A DNA stretch of 64,000 bases, taken from positions 123,936 to 187,935 of the forward strand of contig CAMCMB010000002.1 of assembly GCA_945875845.1 (NCBI GenBank), written 5' to 3'. The notes beneath the pieces were generated by a model that saw only the letters and a program-made list of their open reading frames with translations, did not search any database and was not told the origin of the DNA. Positions within the stretch are counted from its first letter, which is position 1. Each line of letters opens with the position of its first letter. Position numbers and translations under genes: made by a program. This stretch comes from Pirellula staleyi DSM 6068 (GTDB taxonomy: Bacteria; Planctomycetota; Planctomycetia; Pirellulales; Pirellulaceae). Shown here piece after piece: positions 17,982 to 26,949 of this stretch.

Positions 17982-20900
17982 GTGGTTCCAACCTCGGTTC
18001 AACTTTGGGAGAGAATTCAGGCAGCCGGGCTTGCAACAGCCGAACAATGCCGCCAATGGGTCATCGATATTTCGCGGGCTGGGGCACCCGATAAACTTCA
18101 GGATCCGACGAGCTTGGCCTCCGAATTGATTCGACTCGGAAAGATCACTCCGTTTCAGGCAAACGTCCTTTTTCATGGTTTGGCCATCCCTCTTTCGATT
18201 GGTCCTTATCGACTTGAAAGATCTCTAGAACAGGAACTCGGCAAGAATTGGTTTGAGGTTGACGAAACGAAACGCTCAAAGTCAGTTCACCGCTGGATGT
18301 ACCTGATCGTTCCAGAGTCATTCCGCGAACCCGAAAAACGCGAATGCCCACCCAGTCTGGGCTTAGCCGAAAAGCATGTCAATGTTTCACATCCTTCGTT
18401 AGACGAATGGTCTTTTGCAGGCTTGTCCGACATCAATGTCGTCGCGGTTTGTACTCCGATAGGGGGCCGACCCTTGGCGTCGTCGTTGACGCATAAACCG
18501 ATGAGCTGGAACGAAACCGCCGTCATGGTGGAGCAGATCGCAGCGGGGCTTCAAAAGTTGCATGACGCTGGACTCGTGCATGGTCGAATTAGCGCTGAAT
18601 CGGTTTGGCGCGTTGAGGATGGCGTTTTCGTTTTGAGACGCGATCCGCTCTTTCCGGTTTCAAACCCCTACGTCGGCAAAGGAGCTTCGGTCCTTGGTGA
18701 CATTGACGAGGAGTTGCTCTCGGTATCTGCTCCAGAGCTGACGCTACCGGGCACCAAGCATACCGTTCAAACTGATTTGTATGCGTTAGGATGTTTGTGG
18801 TATCGAGCCCTTACCGCAAGGAAGCTTTTCGAAGATAAAGTGGATGGTTCTTCGCAATCTTGGGCGCGCGCCCACTCACTTGAAAGGTTTGATTCGTTTT
18901 TATCGGAATCGAAGCAGAATACACTTCAGCGATGCCTTGCTCACTTGCTCGCGAAGAATCCAAAATCACGATTTGCAACGGCGAGTGATGTTATCAGAGC
19001 AATTGAGTTTGCGCTCACCGTTCCTGCGGTCGTTTTACAACCAGAACAAGACGATGCGCCGGTTGTCGCGTTTTTGGTTGGCGAACCCGCGACGGAAGTG
19101 ACTGCAAAGGCAGTTAGGAACTCGCCGAAGGATGATGCCCGGCCAGTGCCCGAACAGGCCCGGCCAGTGCCCGAACAGGCCCGGCCAGTGCCCGGTGTTG
19201 CGCAATCGTTGCCCAAGGTCGTCGAAAAGTCCGCCTCGGCCAAAAACCCTGAGGCCAAAAACCCTGAGGCCAAAAAACCTGAGGCCAGAAAACCTGAGGG
19301 CAAAAAACCTGAGGGCAGAAACGGTGGGGCCAAGACAACGAAGAAGAAGAAATCGAAGAAGTCCCGACCTGTTTGGCTGTTGCCATCCATGATTGGCGTA
19401 GCATGTCTTTTTTTAGGGGTGCTTATTTTCACGCTTACCCAAAATGGACGCTCGACAATACCAGTCAAGGGACAAACGAGTGCTGTCGTTGATAACATTG
19501 GGAATCCTGAGAAAACAGGTGATGGCTCAAAATCGCAACCGTCCAATAGTGCATCCGTCGGGAAAAATACGACAACCCAGGGAACCAAACCCATCGATCC
19601 GATCGCTGAGTATTTTTCGGTCGTTACCGACGATGGGAAAGTGCTTTGGGCGCCACCGCATGCGGGCTCCCCTTATTCATTAGAGCTATTGCCTGCGGGC
19701 CTTGAAGGGATCGTATTTGTTTCCGGAAAGGTGTGGCACATGCAGGGAGAATTAGCCAATGTGGGTAAGTGGTGGCTGGCTTCCCAGCCTGCCTTAGCGA
19801 AAGGTTTTGAGGCCTATCCTATGTTGAGTGACGAACGCATCGAGTCCGTTGCGATCGCGTTGTATCCAAGCAAGCAGTCAGGAATTCCGCAGGCACTCTT
19901 TCGACTTAATCTCAAGGCAACGACGAGCATCGATTCTATCGCCAACGCATTGCCGAACTTCTCCATGCAATTGTTTGATTCAAAAGGGGGGCGAAAGCAG
20001 GGACTGTGGAGCAATGAAGCAAATTCGGATGCGGTCGCAGTCGCCATGGAAGAGCTTCAAACAGACCGTTCCGCCATGATCAAACGGATAACAATAGGTC
20101 CACAGGAATTGGTGGCTACGCTGTCCGAGCTGAACGGAGGCGCCGCGCCGCTTCGTCGCCAGCTCGAAACGTTATTGCTGTCTACCGATAGCCGGGCGGA
20201 TATTTCTCTTTTGTTTGCTCCAAGTTTCTTGGTCGGAGATGCACGGGAATTACTTGCCGCTGTTCCGTCCGGACAAGCTCTTATGAAGGCGAGTATCGAT
20301 GAAACAATGCAAGCGGTGTTGCTCACGACAACCTTGGAGCCGCGTTGGTATACGGAGTTGCGAATGATTGGATCAGAAACGCGCGATGCGGGTAAGTTCG
20401 CTTTATCGCTCAAGCAAAAGCTCGAGAAGCTACCTGATGAGATCGAAAGTGGAATGCTCAACGCGACCGTTCATCCCTATTGGCGAGCTCTGGCGATGCG
20501 ATACCCGCAGATGCTCCGCAGCTTGAACAAGTACGGGCGATTTGGCATTGAGGACGGCCAAGTGGTTGCTAACCTTTACTTGCCGTCGGATGCAATTAGC
20601 AATCTGGCAGTCACAAGTTGGATGGCGATGAAGTTTCCGGTGGGGACAAGCAATCCTTCCGTGACGACGACGATCAAACCAGCAGTGAAACCGCAATCCA
20701 AAACGATCGATGAAATACTTGATTCCAAGATCAGTGTCGCGTTTGAGCAAGAGTCACTTGAGTCCGCGTTGCAATTGATTGCTGGCGAGGTCACCGACTC
20801 GGTGCTCTCCGGAGCGCCGATCTCAATGGCAATCAACGGGACAGCCTTTCAAAAGGGAGGAATCACTCGCAATCAGCAAATTCGCGCATTCAAGCAGACT

Positions 20901-21110
20901 GCGATTCCGTTGCGGACGATACTTACGGATCTGGTACGTCGTGCCAATCCTGTTACGACCGTTCAATCGCCCACCGAGCCGGATCAGAAGGTTGTATGGG
21001 TCGTTCTTGACGATGCGGCGAGTGCTGTCAAGAAGAAGATCGAGCTAACAACTAGGCTTTGGACAGAAGAGAATCAAGTTGCGTTGCCAAGTGAATTCAT
21101 TGCCAAGTGA
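17982..21110 (+). CDS. pseudokinase-like membrane protein (GTG start)
   Basis: A 1042-residue protein starting at GTG 17982. An N-terminal helical segment (about 1-65: ATAEQCRQWV...LIRLGKITPFQANVL) resembles those before planctomycete kinases. A kinase-like fold follows (about 67-345), but key residues are lost. There is no GxGxxG loop, HRD is replaced in LVHGRISAESVW, and no DFG is present; only later features such as TDLYALGCLWYRALT persist. Phosphotransfer is therefore unlikely. Next come repetitive ARPVPEQ and KNPEA/KKPEG tracts, a basic stretch, then one helix, WLLPSMIGVACLFLGVLIFTL (about 463-485). The roughly 550-residue C-terminal region outside the membrane is unrecognised. It lies 33 bases after dnaN on the same strand. 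The reading frame is intact, so it is a pseudoenzyme rather than a broken gene. Confidence 0.85.
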   Translation: MVPTSVQLWERIQAAGLATAEQCRQWVIDISRAGAPDKLQDPTSLASELIRLGKITPFQANVLFHGLAIPLSIGPYRLERSLEQELGKNWFEVDETKRSKSVHRWMYLIVPESFREPEKRECPPSLGLAEKHVNVSHPSLDEWSFAGLSDINVVAVCTPIGGRPLASSLTHKPMSWNETAVMVEQIAAGLQKLHDAGLVHGRISAESVWRVEDGVFVLRRDPLFPVSNPYVGKGASVLGDIDEELLSVSAPELTLPGTKHTVQTDLYALGCLWYRALTARKLFEDKVDGSSQSWARAHSLERFDSFLSESKQNTLQRCLAHLLAKNPKSRFATASDVIRAIEFALTVPAVVLQPEQDDAPVVAFLVGEPATEVTAKAVRNSPKDDARPVPEQARPVPEQARPVPGVAQSLPKVVEKSASAKNPEAKNPEAKKPEARKPEGKKPEGRNGGAKTTKKKKSKKSRPVWLLPSMIGVACLFLGVLIFTLTQNGRSTIPVKGQTSAVVDNIGNPEKTGDGSKSQPSNSASVGKNTTTQGTKPIDPIAEYFSVVTDDGKVLWAPPHAGSPYSLELLPAGLEGIVFVSGKVWHMQGELANVGKWWLASQPALAKGFEAYPMLSDERIESVAIALYPSKQSGIPQALFRLNLKATTSIDSIANALPNFSMQLFDSKGGRKQGLWSNEANSDAVAVAMEELQTDRSAMIKRITIGPQELVATLSELNGGAAPLRRQLETLLLSTDSRADISLLFAPSFLVGDARELLAAVPSGQALMKASIDETMQAVLLTTTLEPRWYTELRMIGSETRDAGKFALSLKQKLEKLPDEIESGMLNATVHPYWRALAMRYPQMLRSLNKYGRFGIEDGQVVANLYLPSDAISNLAVTSWMAMKFPVGTSNPSVTTTIKPAVKPQSKTIDEILDSKISVAFEQESLESALQLIAGEVTDSVLSGAPISMAINGTAFQKGGITRNQQIRAFKQTAIPLRTILTDLVRRANPVTTVQSPTEPDQKVVWVVLDDAASAVKKKIELTTRLWTEENQVALPSEFIAK
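19137..19194 (+). repeat. 21-bp tandem repeat inside pseudokinase gene
   Basis: Nearly three copies of gcccggccagtgcccgaaca(g) encode ARPVPEQ, ARPVPEQ, ARPVPG. The copies are identical at DNA level, indicating recent expansion or homogenisation. It lies in the proline-rich linker before the membrane helix. Confidence 0.9.
19239..19328 (+). repeat. 15-bp tandem repeat inside pseudokinase gene
   Basis: Six units of gccaaaaaccctgag (the last degenerate) encode KNPEA, KKPEA, RKPEG and KKPEG pentapeptides. It follows the 21-bp array after about 44 bases and leads into a lysine-rich segment just before the transmembrane helix, consistent with a charged cytoplasmic linker of variable length. Confidence 0.9.
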
Positions 21111-21125
21111 ATTCATTGCCAAGTA
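21085..21125 (+). repeat. 16-bp duplication at the pseudokinase stop codon
   Basis: The unit tgccaagtgaattcat occurs at 21085-21100 and 21101-21116, followed by a partial third copy (tgccaag). The gene's TGA is formed at the copy junction. Removing one copy would give the same C-terminus (SEFIAK) with TAG as stop, so the duplication is silent for the protein. Confidence 0.8.
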
Positions 21126-21190
21126 GGCCATGAGTTTATCATCGTCGCCTTTCGCTGCGCGAAAGACGCGTTCTCCGTCGGATAGGTTAT

Positions 21191-21389
21191 CGTAACCCGA
21201 CGCATGACGGCTTGTTGATTTAGTGAAGTCATTATTGGTTGAGGGAGATATGACGGACTTCCAAGTCCGTCAATGGGGAATTCGACGGACTTGGAAGTCC
21301 GTCGTACCATTAAATCAACAAGCCGGTGAGCGAGGGATTGCAGTCGGCTCCTCGCTGCAGTCGGCTCCTCGCTTACGGGCACGGGTTAC
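21191..21389. repeat. nested palindromic element A, copy 2
   Basis: Inner inverted repeats cggcttgttgattta (21208-21222) and taaatcaacaagccg (21311-21325) bound a 118-bp unit nearly identical to 8573-8690, in the same orientation. The outer flanks are swapped: gtaacccgacgcatga on the left here corresponds, reversed, to tcacgcgtcgggtt on the right of copy 1. The right flank ggtgagcgagggattgcagt corresponds, reversed, to the left flank of copy 1. This copy also has a tandem duplication gcagtcggctcctcgct in its right arm. The arms end with gtaacccg and cgggttac. Confidence 0.88.
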
Positions 21390-21591
21390 CATCGCGTGGC
21401 ACGAGGGTGCTCGTGAATCCATGGGCGAGACCCTCATGTTTACCCACATCTTTTGATCTTGTTCCCCTCGCCCTTCGCCCTAGCATGAAGGCAACGATCC
21501 CCTGGGGTTAACCGGCGAGACCCCATGCCACTTTCGAATACCCCCTTGTTCACAGCCTAGGCGTAGAAGGCGACTGAAGTGAATTGTCGCT
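21390..21591. other. non-coding remainder of the 480-base space before the small membrane protein gene
   Basis: I see two related short blocks, gggcgagaccctcatg (21423) and ccggcgagaccccatg (21512), that look like fragments of dispersed repeats. No protein-like frame was found, and the track ORFs here are translations of repeat sequence. Confidence 0.5.
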
Positions 21592-21834
21592 TTAGCGCGA
21601 GATAATGAACTGGAGAACACCGGCTAGGCCGAATAGCGAGAGGCATGCGAAAGCGAGTGCGATCCAATACAAGAAGCGTCCCGGATAGGTGAGCCCGGTC
21701 TCTTCTGCAAGTTGAAAAACACTTTGCTCCGCTTGTTGCATCGAAAGCCCAAGCTCGTCGCGATAAAGGTGCACGGCCTCTGCCCAATGCCCTTGTTGGA
21801 TCAAATGTGTTGCCAATGAATCTAAGTTGGACAT
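21592..21834 (-). CDS. small membrane protein, hypothetical
   Basis: Eighty residues if started at MSNLDSLATHLIQQGHW (ATG ending 21834); the track adds MAVHKQS from 21855. The first 50 residues form amphipathic helices (AVHLYRDELGLSMQQAEQSVFQLAEE) that recall a UBA/CUE-like or helical-pair module. One transmembrane helix at the C-terminus follows (FLYWIALAFACLSLFGLAGVLQFII). It is thus probably a tail-anchored inner-membrane protein with a small cytoplasmic domain. Similar short planctomycete proteins with this layout exist from memory, without known function. It is transcribed away from lptD with about 255 bases between them. Coding status rests on composition and the clear helix. Confidence 0.6.
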   Translation of the reverse strand: MSNLDSLATHLIQQGHWAEAVHLYRDELGLSMQQAEQSVFQLAEETGLTYPGRFLYWIALAFACLSLFGLAGVLQFIISR

Positions 21835-22089
21835 GCTTTGTTTGTGGACTGCCATCCCTGTTAATTTGAGTGATTTGGGATGGCTAGTACGTTTGCGTAA
21901 ATGAGGAGCTGAAAAGTTGTCAAAACGCGGTTACCTCAGCGAGGTTTATTGGCATCGGCACCTTGGAATTGCAGACTTAAGTCAAACCTTCGTCTTGAGA
22001 CGATTTTTTTGAAGTCCTATACTCCCGTGGCGTAACAAGCATTCCTGTACGAAACATTCGGCATTCGAAAACCCAATGAACTCAAGCCC

Positions 22090-25000
22090 ATGGAGAGCGG
22101 CTCGGTAGTGGAACGGACTCCCCTGACCGATTCAAACCGAAATTCTCGACCCAATATCTTGAACGCGATTTTTTTTAAGCAATCGTTGTTCCAGACGCGG
22201 TCGCGTCGCTCGGACGCCACGTCAACTGCTCACTTCGTGGGTGGTTCTTGGGCGATTGCGCTTGGACTGATCGCCCTTGTGTTTTCCGATGTCGTGTGTT
22301 CTGAATCGTTCCTTTCACGGTGCTCGTCCGCAGAGGTCGGTTTGCCCCTTTCCGATCCAAAATTTGCGATCGATGTTTTTGCGCATTCCGCGACGAAACG
22401 CACGCAAGGGATTTATGAGGTTGTCACTTTGACTGGCGGAGTCCGCATTTATCAAGGAGCGTTTGCTGCGACCTGCGAGACCGCTCACCTTTGGATCGAT
22501 CGATCTCAGCCTGAGTTAAATCGAAACGCGAAGGAGTCCGGGGATGCTAGTGAGCCACTGGCCAAAAAGATCATCATTCAAACCATCGGCAACAGCGATG
22601 TGCGTTGGTCGGATGAGCAACGGCTTCAAGATGACCAATGGATGGGTAGACTGTTTAGTCATTTCGATGTTGGTTTTCATGCGGACACTTGGGTTGAGCC
22701 GACTGGAGCGGAACCGGATCTGAATTGGAATGCGCGAAGTCCAGTGACGAATGCATTAGCATGGACATCAGCCGACATCGCATCTCACACCCGTCTTGCG
22801 TCTCAAATAGCGGGGCTTTCCGCAAGTGGAAATGGCGAGTCGTTGCCGGGCCCTGTTGTTCAATCCCCTCCACGTGGTGGAATGGAGATTCCCAACAACG
22901 CACAAGGCCAAGGCCTGACTATCGGAAACTCTCAGTTAGGCGGAACGGTACTTGATGCCGGCTCGTTGCCTCTCTTTGAGTCCATTCAATCGCCCACCGC
23001 AGCCCTAGCGAATCCTGAGCCCGTTCAGGCGTTTCAGGTTCCTAATACATTTGGACCTGCTCCTGTGGTCGCACCCGTTGCCTTGTCTGGACCTGTTTCG
23101 CCTGGTAGGCAGAGCATTGGAGCTCGATCCTTTAAATTCAGTGGACGTGGTGGGGTCGAGCCTGAACTGAAAATCAGGAATAGGCCTGAGAACGGCGATT
23201 CGGTGGTCACAATCACGCGAGGTATTCGGTTGATGTTTGAAGGAGCGTCCATTCAAACTAGTTCCGGCCCCTTGGACGTCGGCACTGTGCTCATCGAAGC
23301 GGACAGAGCCGTCATTTGGACCTCAAACTTGACGCGGCTTATGTCCGAAAAAATCGATGACTTGCCAGTCGAAGTGTACATCGAAGGGAACGTAGTTTTC
23401 CAGCAAGGTCAGCGCAGAATCTACGCGGATCGAATGTATTACAACGTTCAAGCGGAATATGGAATGATTCTAGGCGCCGAAATGTTGACTCCTGCGCCTC
23501 AGTACGAAGGGCTGGTTCGGCTGAAGGCGGATGTGATTCAGCAACGATCGCGAGAAAACTTTTTAGCCTATGGAGCTGCATTGACAAGCAGTCGCCTGGG
23601 GGTCCCTCGCTATTGGTTGCAATCGGATCGCATCGAGTTGACCGACAAAAAGTCCGAAGCTCGTACGTCGTTATTTGGGATGCCCGTCGCAGGTCAACTT
23701 GGCAATCAAACGGGTATGCAAGCCAAAGGACGTCACAATTGCGTTTATATCGAGGGTATTCCGGTTGCGTACTGGCCTGTATTCAACACCAATATCGATA
23801 CGTCTAGCTTCTATTTGAGCGGACTCGCATACAAAAATGATAGGATTTTCGGCCAACAATTCTTCGTCGACTGGGATGCCTATCAGATCTTTGGCTTGCA
23901 AGCGGTTGATGGTACTCAATGGAATTTCTCTACTGACTATTTGAGCAAACGTGGCTTCGCGGTCGGCACGAATTTCAACTACAACGTTCCGGATTTGTTG
24001 CACGGGCCGGCGCGAGGTAACCTCGACATCTGGGGCCTCTCTGATAAGGGACTCGACTATCTAGGATCCGATCGAATCGACCTCCTTCCCGAACGTGACC
24101 CGCGAGGACGACTTGCCTTCCAGCATCGCCAGGATCTAACGCCCGACACGGAGTTGTGGGCCGAGGTGGGACTGATCAGCGATCGCAATTTCCTAGAGCA
24201 GTATTTTGAACAGGAGTGGGATACGCACAAAGATTACTCTACGGCCTTGCGTTTGCGCCAGTATTATGATCAGCAGATGTTCGACTTGTCGGGACAGGTT
24301 CGCATCAATCCGTTTTTCACGGAGAACCAATGGTTGCCACGTCTGGATCACTATTGGCTTGGGCAGTCGGTTGGAGACGTATTGACTTACTATTCCCACT
24401 CCTATGTTGGCTATGCTCGGCAGGAAGTTGCAAGCACTCCGCTTAACCCCGCAGATGCGGCCAAGTTTCAGTTGCAACCTTGGGAAGTCGAAGCGTCGGG
24501 TTTAGTGGCGGTCACACGCCAGGAGTTAAGCTTGCCATTCGATACGGGCTACTACAAGTTTGTGCCGTTTATCTCGGGCGAGGCAGGTACATGGGGAGAA
24601 GACGTAAATGGTCAGCAGATCTCGCGGCTGACCGGCCAAGCTGGATTGAGATCGTCGCTGCCAGTGGTACGCGTGTTCCCAGACGTGCAAAGCAGCGTTC
24701 TCAACCTCAATGGACTTGCTCACAAAGTGAACTTCGAAAGTGAATTCCTGTATGCGGACACAACGCAAGACCTGAATTTATTTCCACTCTACAATCCGAT
24801 TGATGATAATTCACAAGAACACTTTCGACGCCGGCTTGTATTCAATACCTTCGGAGGCGTGCTACCGCCCCAATTTGATGCGACCAATTATGCGGCAAGG
24901 CAAGCGATGCAAAGGTACGTTTCTGCCTCCAGTTCTGAAATCGTAACCAATCAAGCCCAATCGCGCACCGGTATCCATCAGCGGTGGCAGACCAAGCGAG

Positions 25001-25557
25001 GTGTCCCTGGACGTGAGCGTATTGCCGATGTTGTCGCACTTGACGTAGATGCCATTTTCTTTGCCAAACCCGATCGAGACAATTTTGGCAAAGAAGTGGG
25101 CGGCATCAACTATGATTTCCGATATCACATCGGTGATCGCGTCACGCTGCTCAGCGACGGGTACTACGACTTGTTCGAGTCAGGACTCAAGGCCACAACC
25201 GTCGCCACGTTGCTTTCAAGACCGGGGCGAGGCGACGTTTACTTCGGAGCAACGAGCCTCTCTGGGCCCGTGAGTTCCTTTGTTCTTTCGACTACGATCA
25301 ACTACCGACTCAATGATAAATGGCTCGCGATGGGTGGGACCTCGGTGGATCTTGGTTCTACGGGTACCGTTGGGCGATCCATAGGTCTAACACGCATCGG
25401 CGAATCGTTCCTTATACGAGTTGGAGCGTCTTTCGATTCCGGCCGCGACAACGCGTCGTACTCTTTCAGCATCGAACCTCGATTCTTTCAAACCAAGGGT
25501 TTGAATGCAGTCGCTGGACAGTTGATTCCTCCTGCTGGACTGTATGGCCTCGAGTAA
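22090..25557 (+). CDS. lptD: LptD-like outer-membrane LPS assembly barrel
   Basis: A 1155-residue exported protein. A hydrophobic signal (WAIALGLIALVFSDVVCS) is preceded by about 50 residues, so the true start may be later than the ATG at 22090, which has no good ribosome site. The periplasmic part contains OstA-type beta-jellyroll segments (VVTLTGGVRIYQGAF...CETAHLW near 110-135; VYIEGNVVFQQGQRRIYADRMYYN near 425-450). The long C-terminal region has barrel strands (RVTLLSDGYYDLFESG, WLAMGGTSVDLGSTGTVG, SYSFSIEPRFFQ). It is larger than E. coli LptD (about 780) because of an extra proline/glycine-rich insert at about 230-370. With LptE it would insert LPS into the outer leaflet. It lies 13 kb from lptE, so the complex is encoded at two sites. 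Confidence 0.82.
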   Translation: MESGSVVERTPLTDSNRNSRPNILNAIFFKQSLFQTRSRRSDATSTAHFVGGSWAIALGLIALVFSDVVCSESFLSRCSSAEVGLPLSDPKFAIDVFAHSATKRTQGIYEVVTLTGGVRIYQGAFAATCETAHLWIDRSQPELNRNAKESGDASEPLAKKIIIQTIGNSDVRWSDEQRLQDDQWMGRLFSHFDVGFHADTWVEPTGAEPDLNWNARSPVTNALAWTSADIASHTRLASQIAGLSASGNGESLPGPVVQSPPRGGMEIPNNAQGQGLTIGNSQLGGTVLDAGSLPLFESIQSPTAALANPEPVQAFQVPNTFGPAPVVAPVALSGPVSPGRQSIGARSFKFSGRGGVEPELKIRNRPENGDSVVTITRGIRLMFEGASIQTSSGPLDVGTVLIEADRAVIWTSNLTRLMSEKIDDLPVEVYIEGNVVFQQGQRRIYADRMYYNVQAEYGMILGAEMLTPAPQYEGLVRLKADVIQQRSRENFLAYGAALTSSRLGVPRYWLQSDRIELTDKKSEARTSLFGMPVAGQLGNQTGMQAKGRHNCVYIEGIPVAYWPVFNTNIDTSSFYLSGLAYKNDRIFGQQFFVDWDAYQIFGLQAVDGTQWNFSTDYLSKRGFAVGTNFNYNVPDLLHGPARGNLDIWGLSDKGLDYLGSDRIDLLPERDPRGRLAFQHRQDLTPDTELWAEVGLISDRNFLEQYFEQEWDTHKDYSTALRLRQYYDQQMFDLSGQVRINPFFTENQWLPRLDHYWLGQSVGDVLTYYSHSYVGYARQEVASTPLNPADAAKFQLQPWEVEASGLVAVTRQELSLPFDTGYYKFVPFISGEAGTWGEDVNGQQISRLTGQAGLRSSLPVVRVFPDVQSSVLNLNGLAHKVNFESEFLYADTTQDLNLFPLYNPIDDNSQEHFRRRLVFNTFGGVLPPQFDATNYAARQAMQRYVSASSSEIVTNQAQSRTGIHQRWQTKRGVPGRERIADVVALDVDAIFFAKPDRDNFGKEVGGINYDFRYHIGDRVTLLSDGYYDLFESGLKATTVATLLSRPGRGDVYFGATSLSGPVSSFVLSTTINYRLNDKWLAMGGTSVDLGSTGTVGRSIGLTRIGESFLIRVGASFDSGRDNASYSFSIEPRFFQTKGLNAVAGQLIPPAGLYGLE

Positions 25558-25800
25558 AAAACGGGCCACTTGTATCCGAGACTATTTTTGAAAGAAGTAC
25601 TTAATCTATTTTTGTTCCTGCCCTTACTCGTTTCCGTTCCCGAACTTTTTTAGATTCGTGTGCGATTAGCGAAGATTAGCGTTCTAAAAGCAATCTATTG
25701 GGGGGACTTATGTTGCCGAAGCAACAGGGCTAGGGGGTTAACCGTTTGCCCTGATCGAATACAATGTGAGCACCAGTTAAGTTCCTCGTTGGAGAATACC

Positions 25801-26940
25801 ATGTCGTTTTTGCGTACCACCCTCGTTGCCTTCATTCCCGTTACTCTTGTCGCGTTCGCTGGAGTTACTTGGCTCAGCCAACCCTTTGCAGCGGTTGTCT
25901 CAGAAAAACTTGGGGTTGGCTCGGTCGCTCCAAAACTCAACGTGGAACACTGGGTCCAGAATGGGAACGGCAAATTCCCCAAGGTCACCACCTTTCAGGC
26001 CGGTAAAGTATACGTTGTCGAGTTTTGGGCGACGACTTGTGGTCCTTGTGTTCAGAGCATGCCGCATTTGGCTGCCTTGCAAACCAAGTTTGCGGACAAG
26101 GGGCTTCAAATTGTTAGCATCAGCAGCGAGCCGCTCGAAACCGTCAAAGACTTTCTGACGAACCAAGTGGATGATGGGACCGGAAAAAAGACGACGATTG
26201 ATGAGTTGACGAAGGCCTACTGCTTGACAACCGACCCAGACGGTTCATGTGATGCCGACTATATGTTAGCGGCCGAACAAAACGGCATACCTTGCTCGTT
26301 CATTGTGGGCAAAGACTCCAAAATCGAATGGATCGGTCATCCGATGGAGATGGACTCAATTCTGGAGTCTGTTCTCAACGATTCCTGGGACCGCACGAAA
26401 TATATCGCCGAACAAAAGCTTTTGGAGGAAATTCAAACGACGGTTGGAAGCCTTGCAAGAAAAAAGAAGTATGCAGAAGCCGCCACCGCGATCGATGGAT
26501 TCCTGGCGAAAGTCTCTGACAAACGCCTTCAATTCGGGTTGTACAAGTCGAAGATTGAAATGCAACTGCTCGCAAAATCCGATATCAAGCAGCTGACAAA
26601 GACGTACAGTGATCTGTTTGCAAGTTGCGAAAGCGAACCGCTGTTCGTCCAGGATGTGGCTTGGAGTGCGTTTGAGAAATACACCGAAAACAAATTCGAT
26701 AGCAAGGAGATCATTCGAATGTCGATCTCGGCGGTCGAAAAAGCTTTGGTTGAAGTGCAGGGCGCAGAAAAAGCAAACATGCATGACACGGTTGCTAGAC
26801 TTCATTTTGCAATCGGAAATCTTGATGCGGCGATCAAGGCGCAACTGCAAGCCGTGATGCTATCGGATGGGAGCGATCAAGGAAGCTTCAAGGAGTTTCT
26901 TGAAGAACTGAAGATGGAATCCGAGAAAGTGAAAAAGTAA
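25801..26940 (+). CDS. exported TlpA-like thioredoxin-fold protein
   Basis: The start is set at ATG 25801 with GGAGAATACC before it (379 residues); the track start at 25660 is upstream of the ribosome site. A signal peptide or anchor (FIPVTLVAFAGVTWL) is followed by a thioredoxin-fold domain (about 40-200) with the redox motif WATTCGPC. Extra cysteines occur in AYCLTTDPDGSC and GIPCSF. The C-terminal 170 residues are helical and TPR-like (AEAATAIDGFLAKVSDK..., ARLHFAIGNLDAAIKAQLQAV). TlpA/ResA proteins keep periplasmic thiols reduced, for example in cytochrome maturation. The specific partner here is unknown. purN follows after 9 bases, so they are likely cotranscribed without an obvious functional link. 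Confidence 0.85.
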   Translation: MSFLRTTLVAFIPVTLVAFAGVTWLSQPFAAVVSEKLGVGSVAPKLNVEHWVQNGNGKFPKVTTFQAGKVYVVEFWATTCGPCVQSMPHLAALQTKFADKGLQIVSISSEPLETVKDFLTNQVDDGTGKKTTIDELTKAYCLTTDPDGSCDADYMLAAEQNGIPCSFIVGKDSKIEWIGHPMEMDSILESVLNDSWDRTKYIAEQKLLEEIQTTVGSLARKKKYAEAATAIDGFLAKVSDKRLQFGLYKSKIEMQLLAKSDIKQLTKTYSDLFASCESEPLFVQDVAWSAFEKYTENKFDSKEIIRMSISAVEKALVEVQGAEKANMHDTVARLHFAIGNLDAAIKAQLQAVMLSDGSDQGSFKEFLEELKMESEKVKK

Positions 26941-26949
26941 CGAAACGAG

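Noticed and set aside
19114-19404. Antisense ORFs with repeated FCPQVFWPQ peptides
   Set aside because: They are reverse translations of the tandem repeats in the pseudokinase linker.
21223-21456. 77-residue plus-strand ORF
   Set aside because: It translates the palindromic repeat; a similar peptide (MKSLLV-GGMTDFQVRQWGIRRT) arises from the other repeat copy at 8588.
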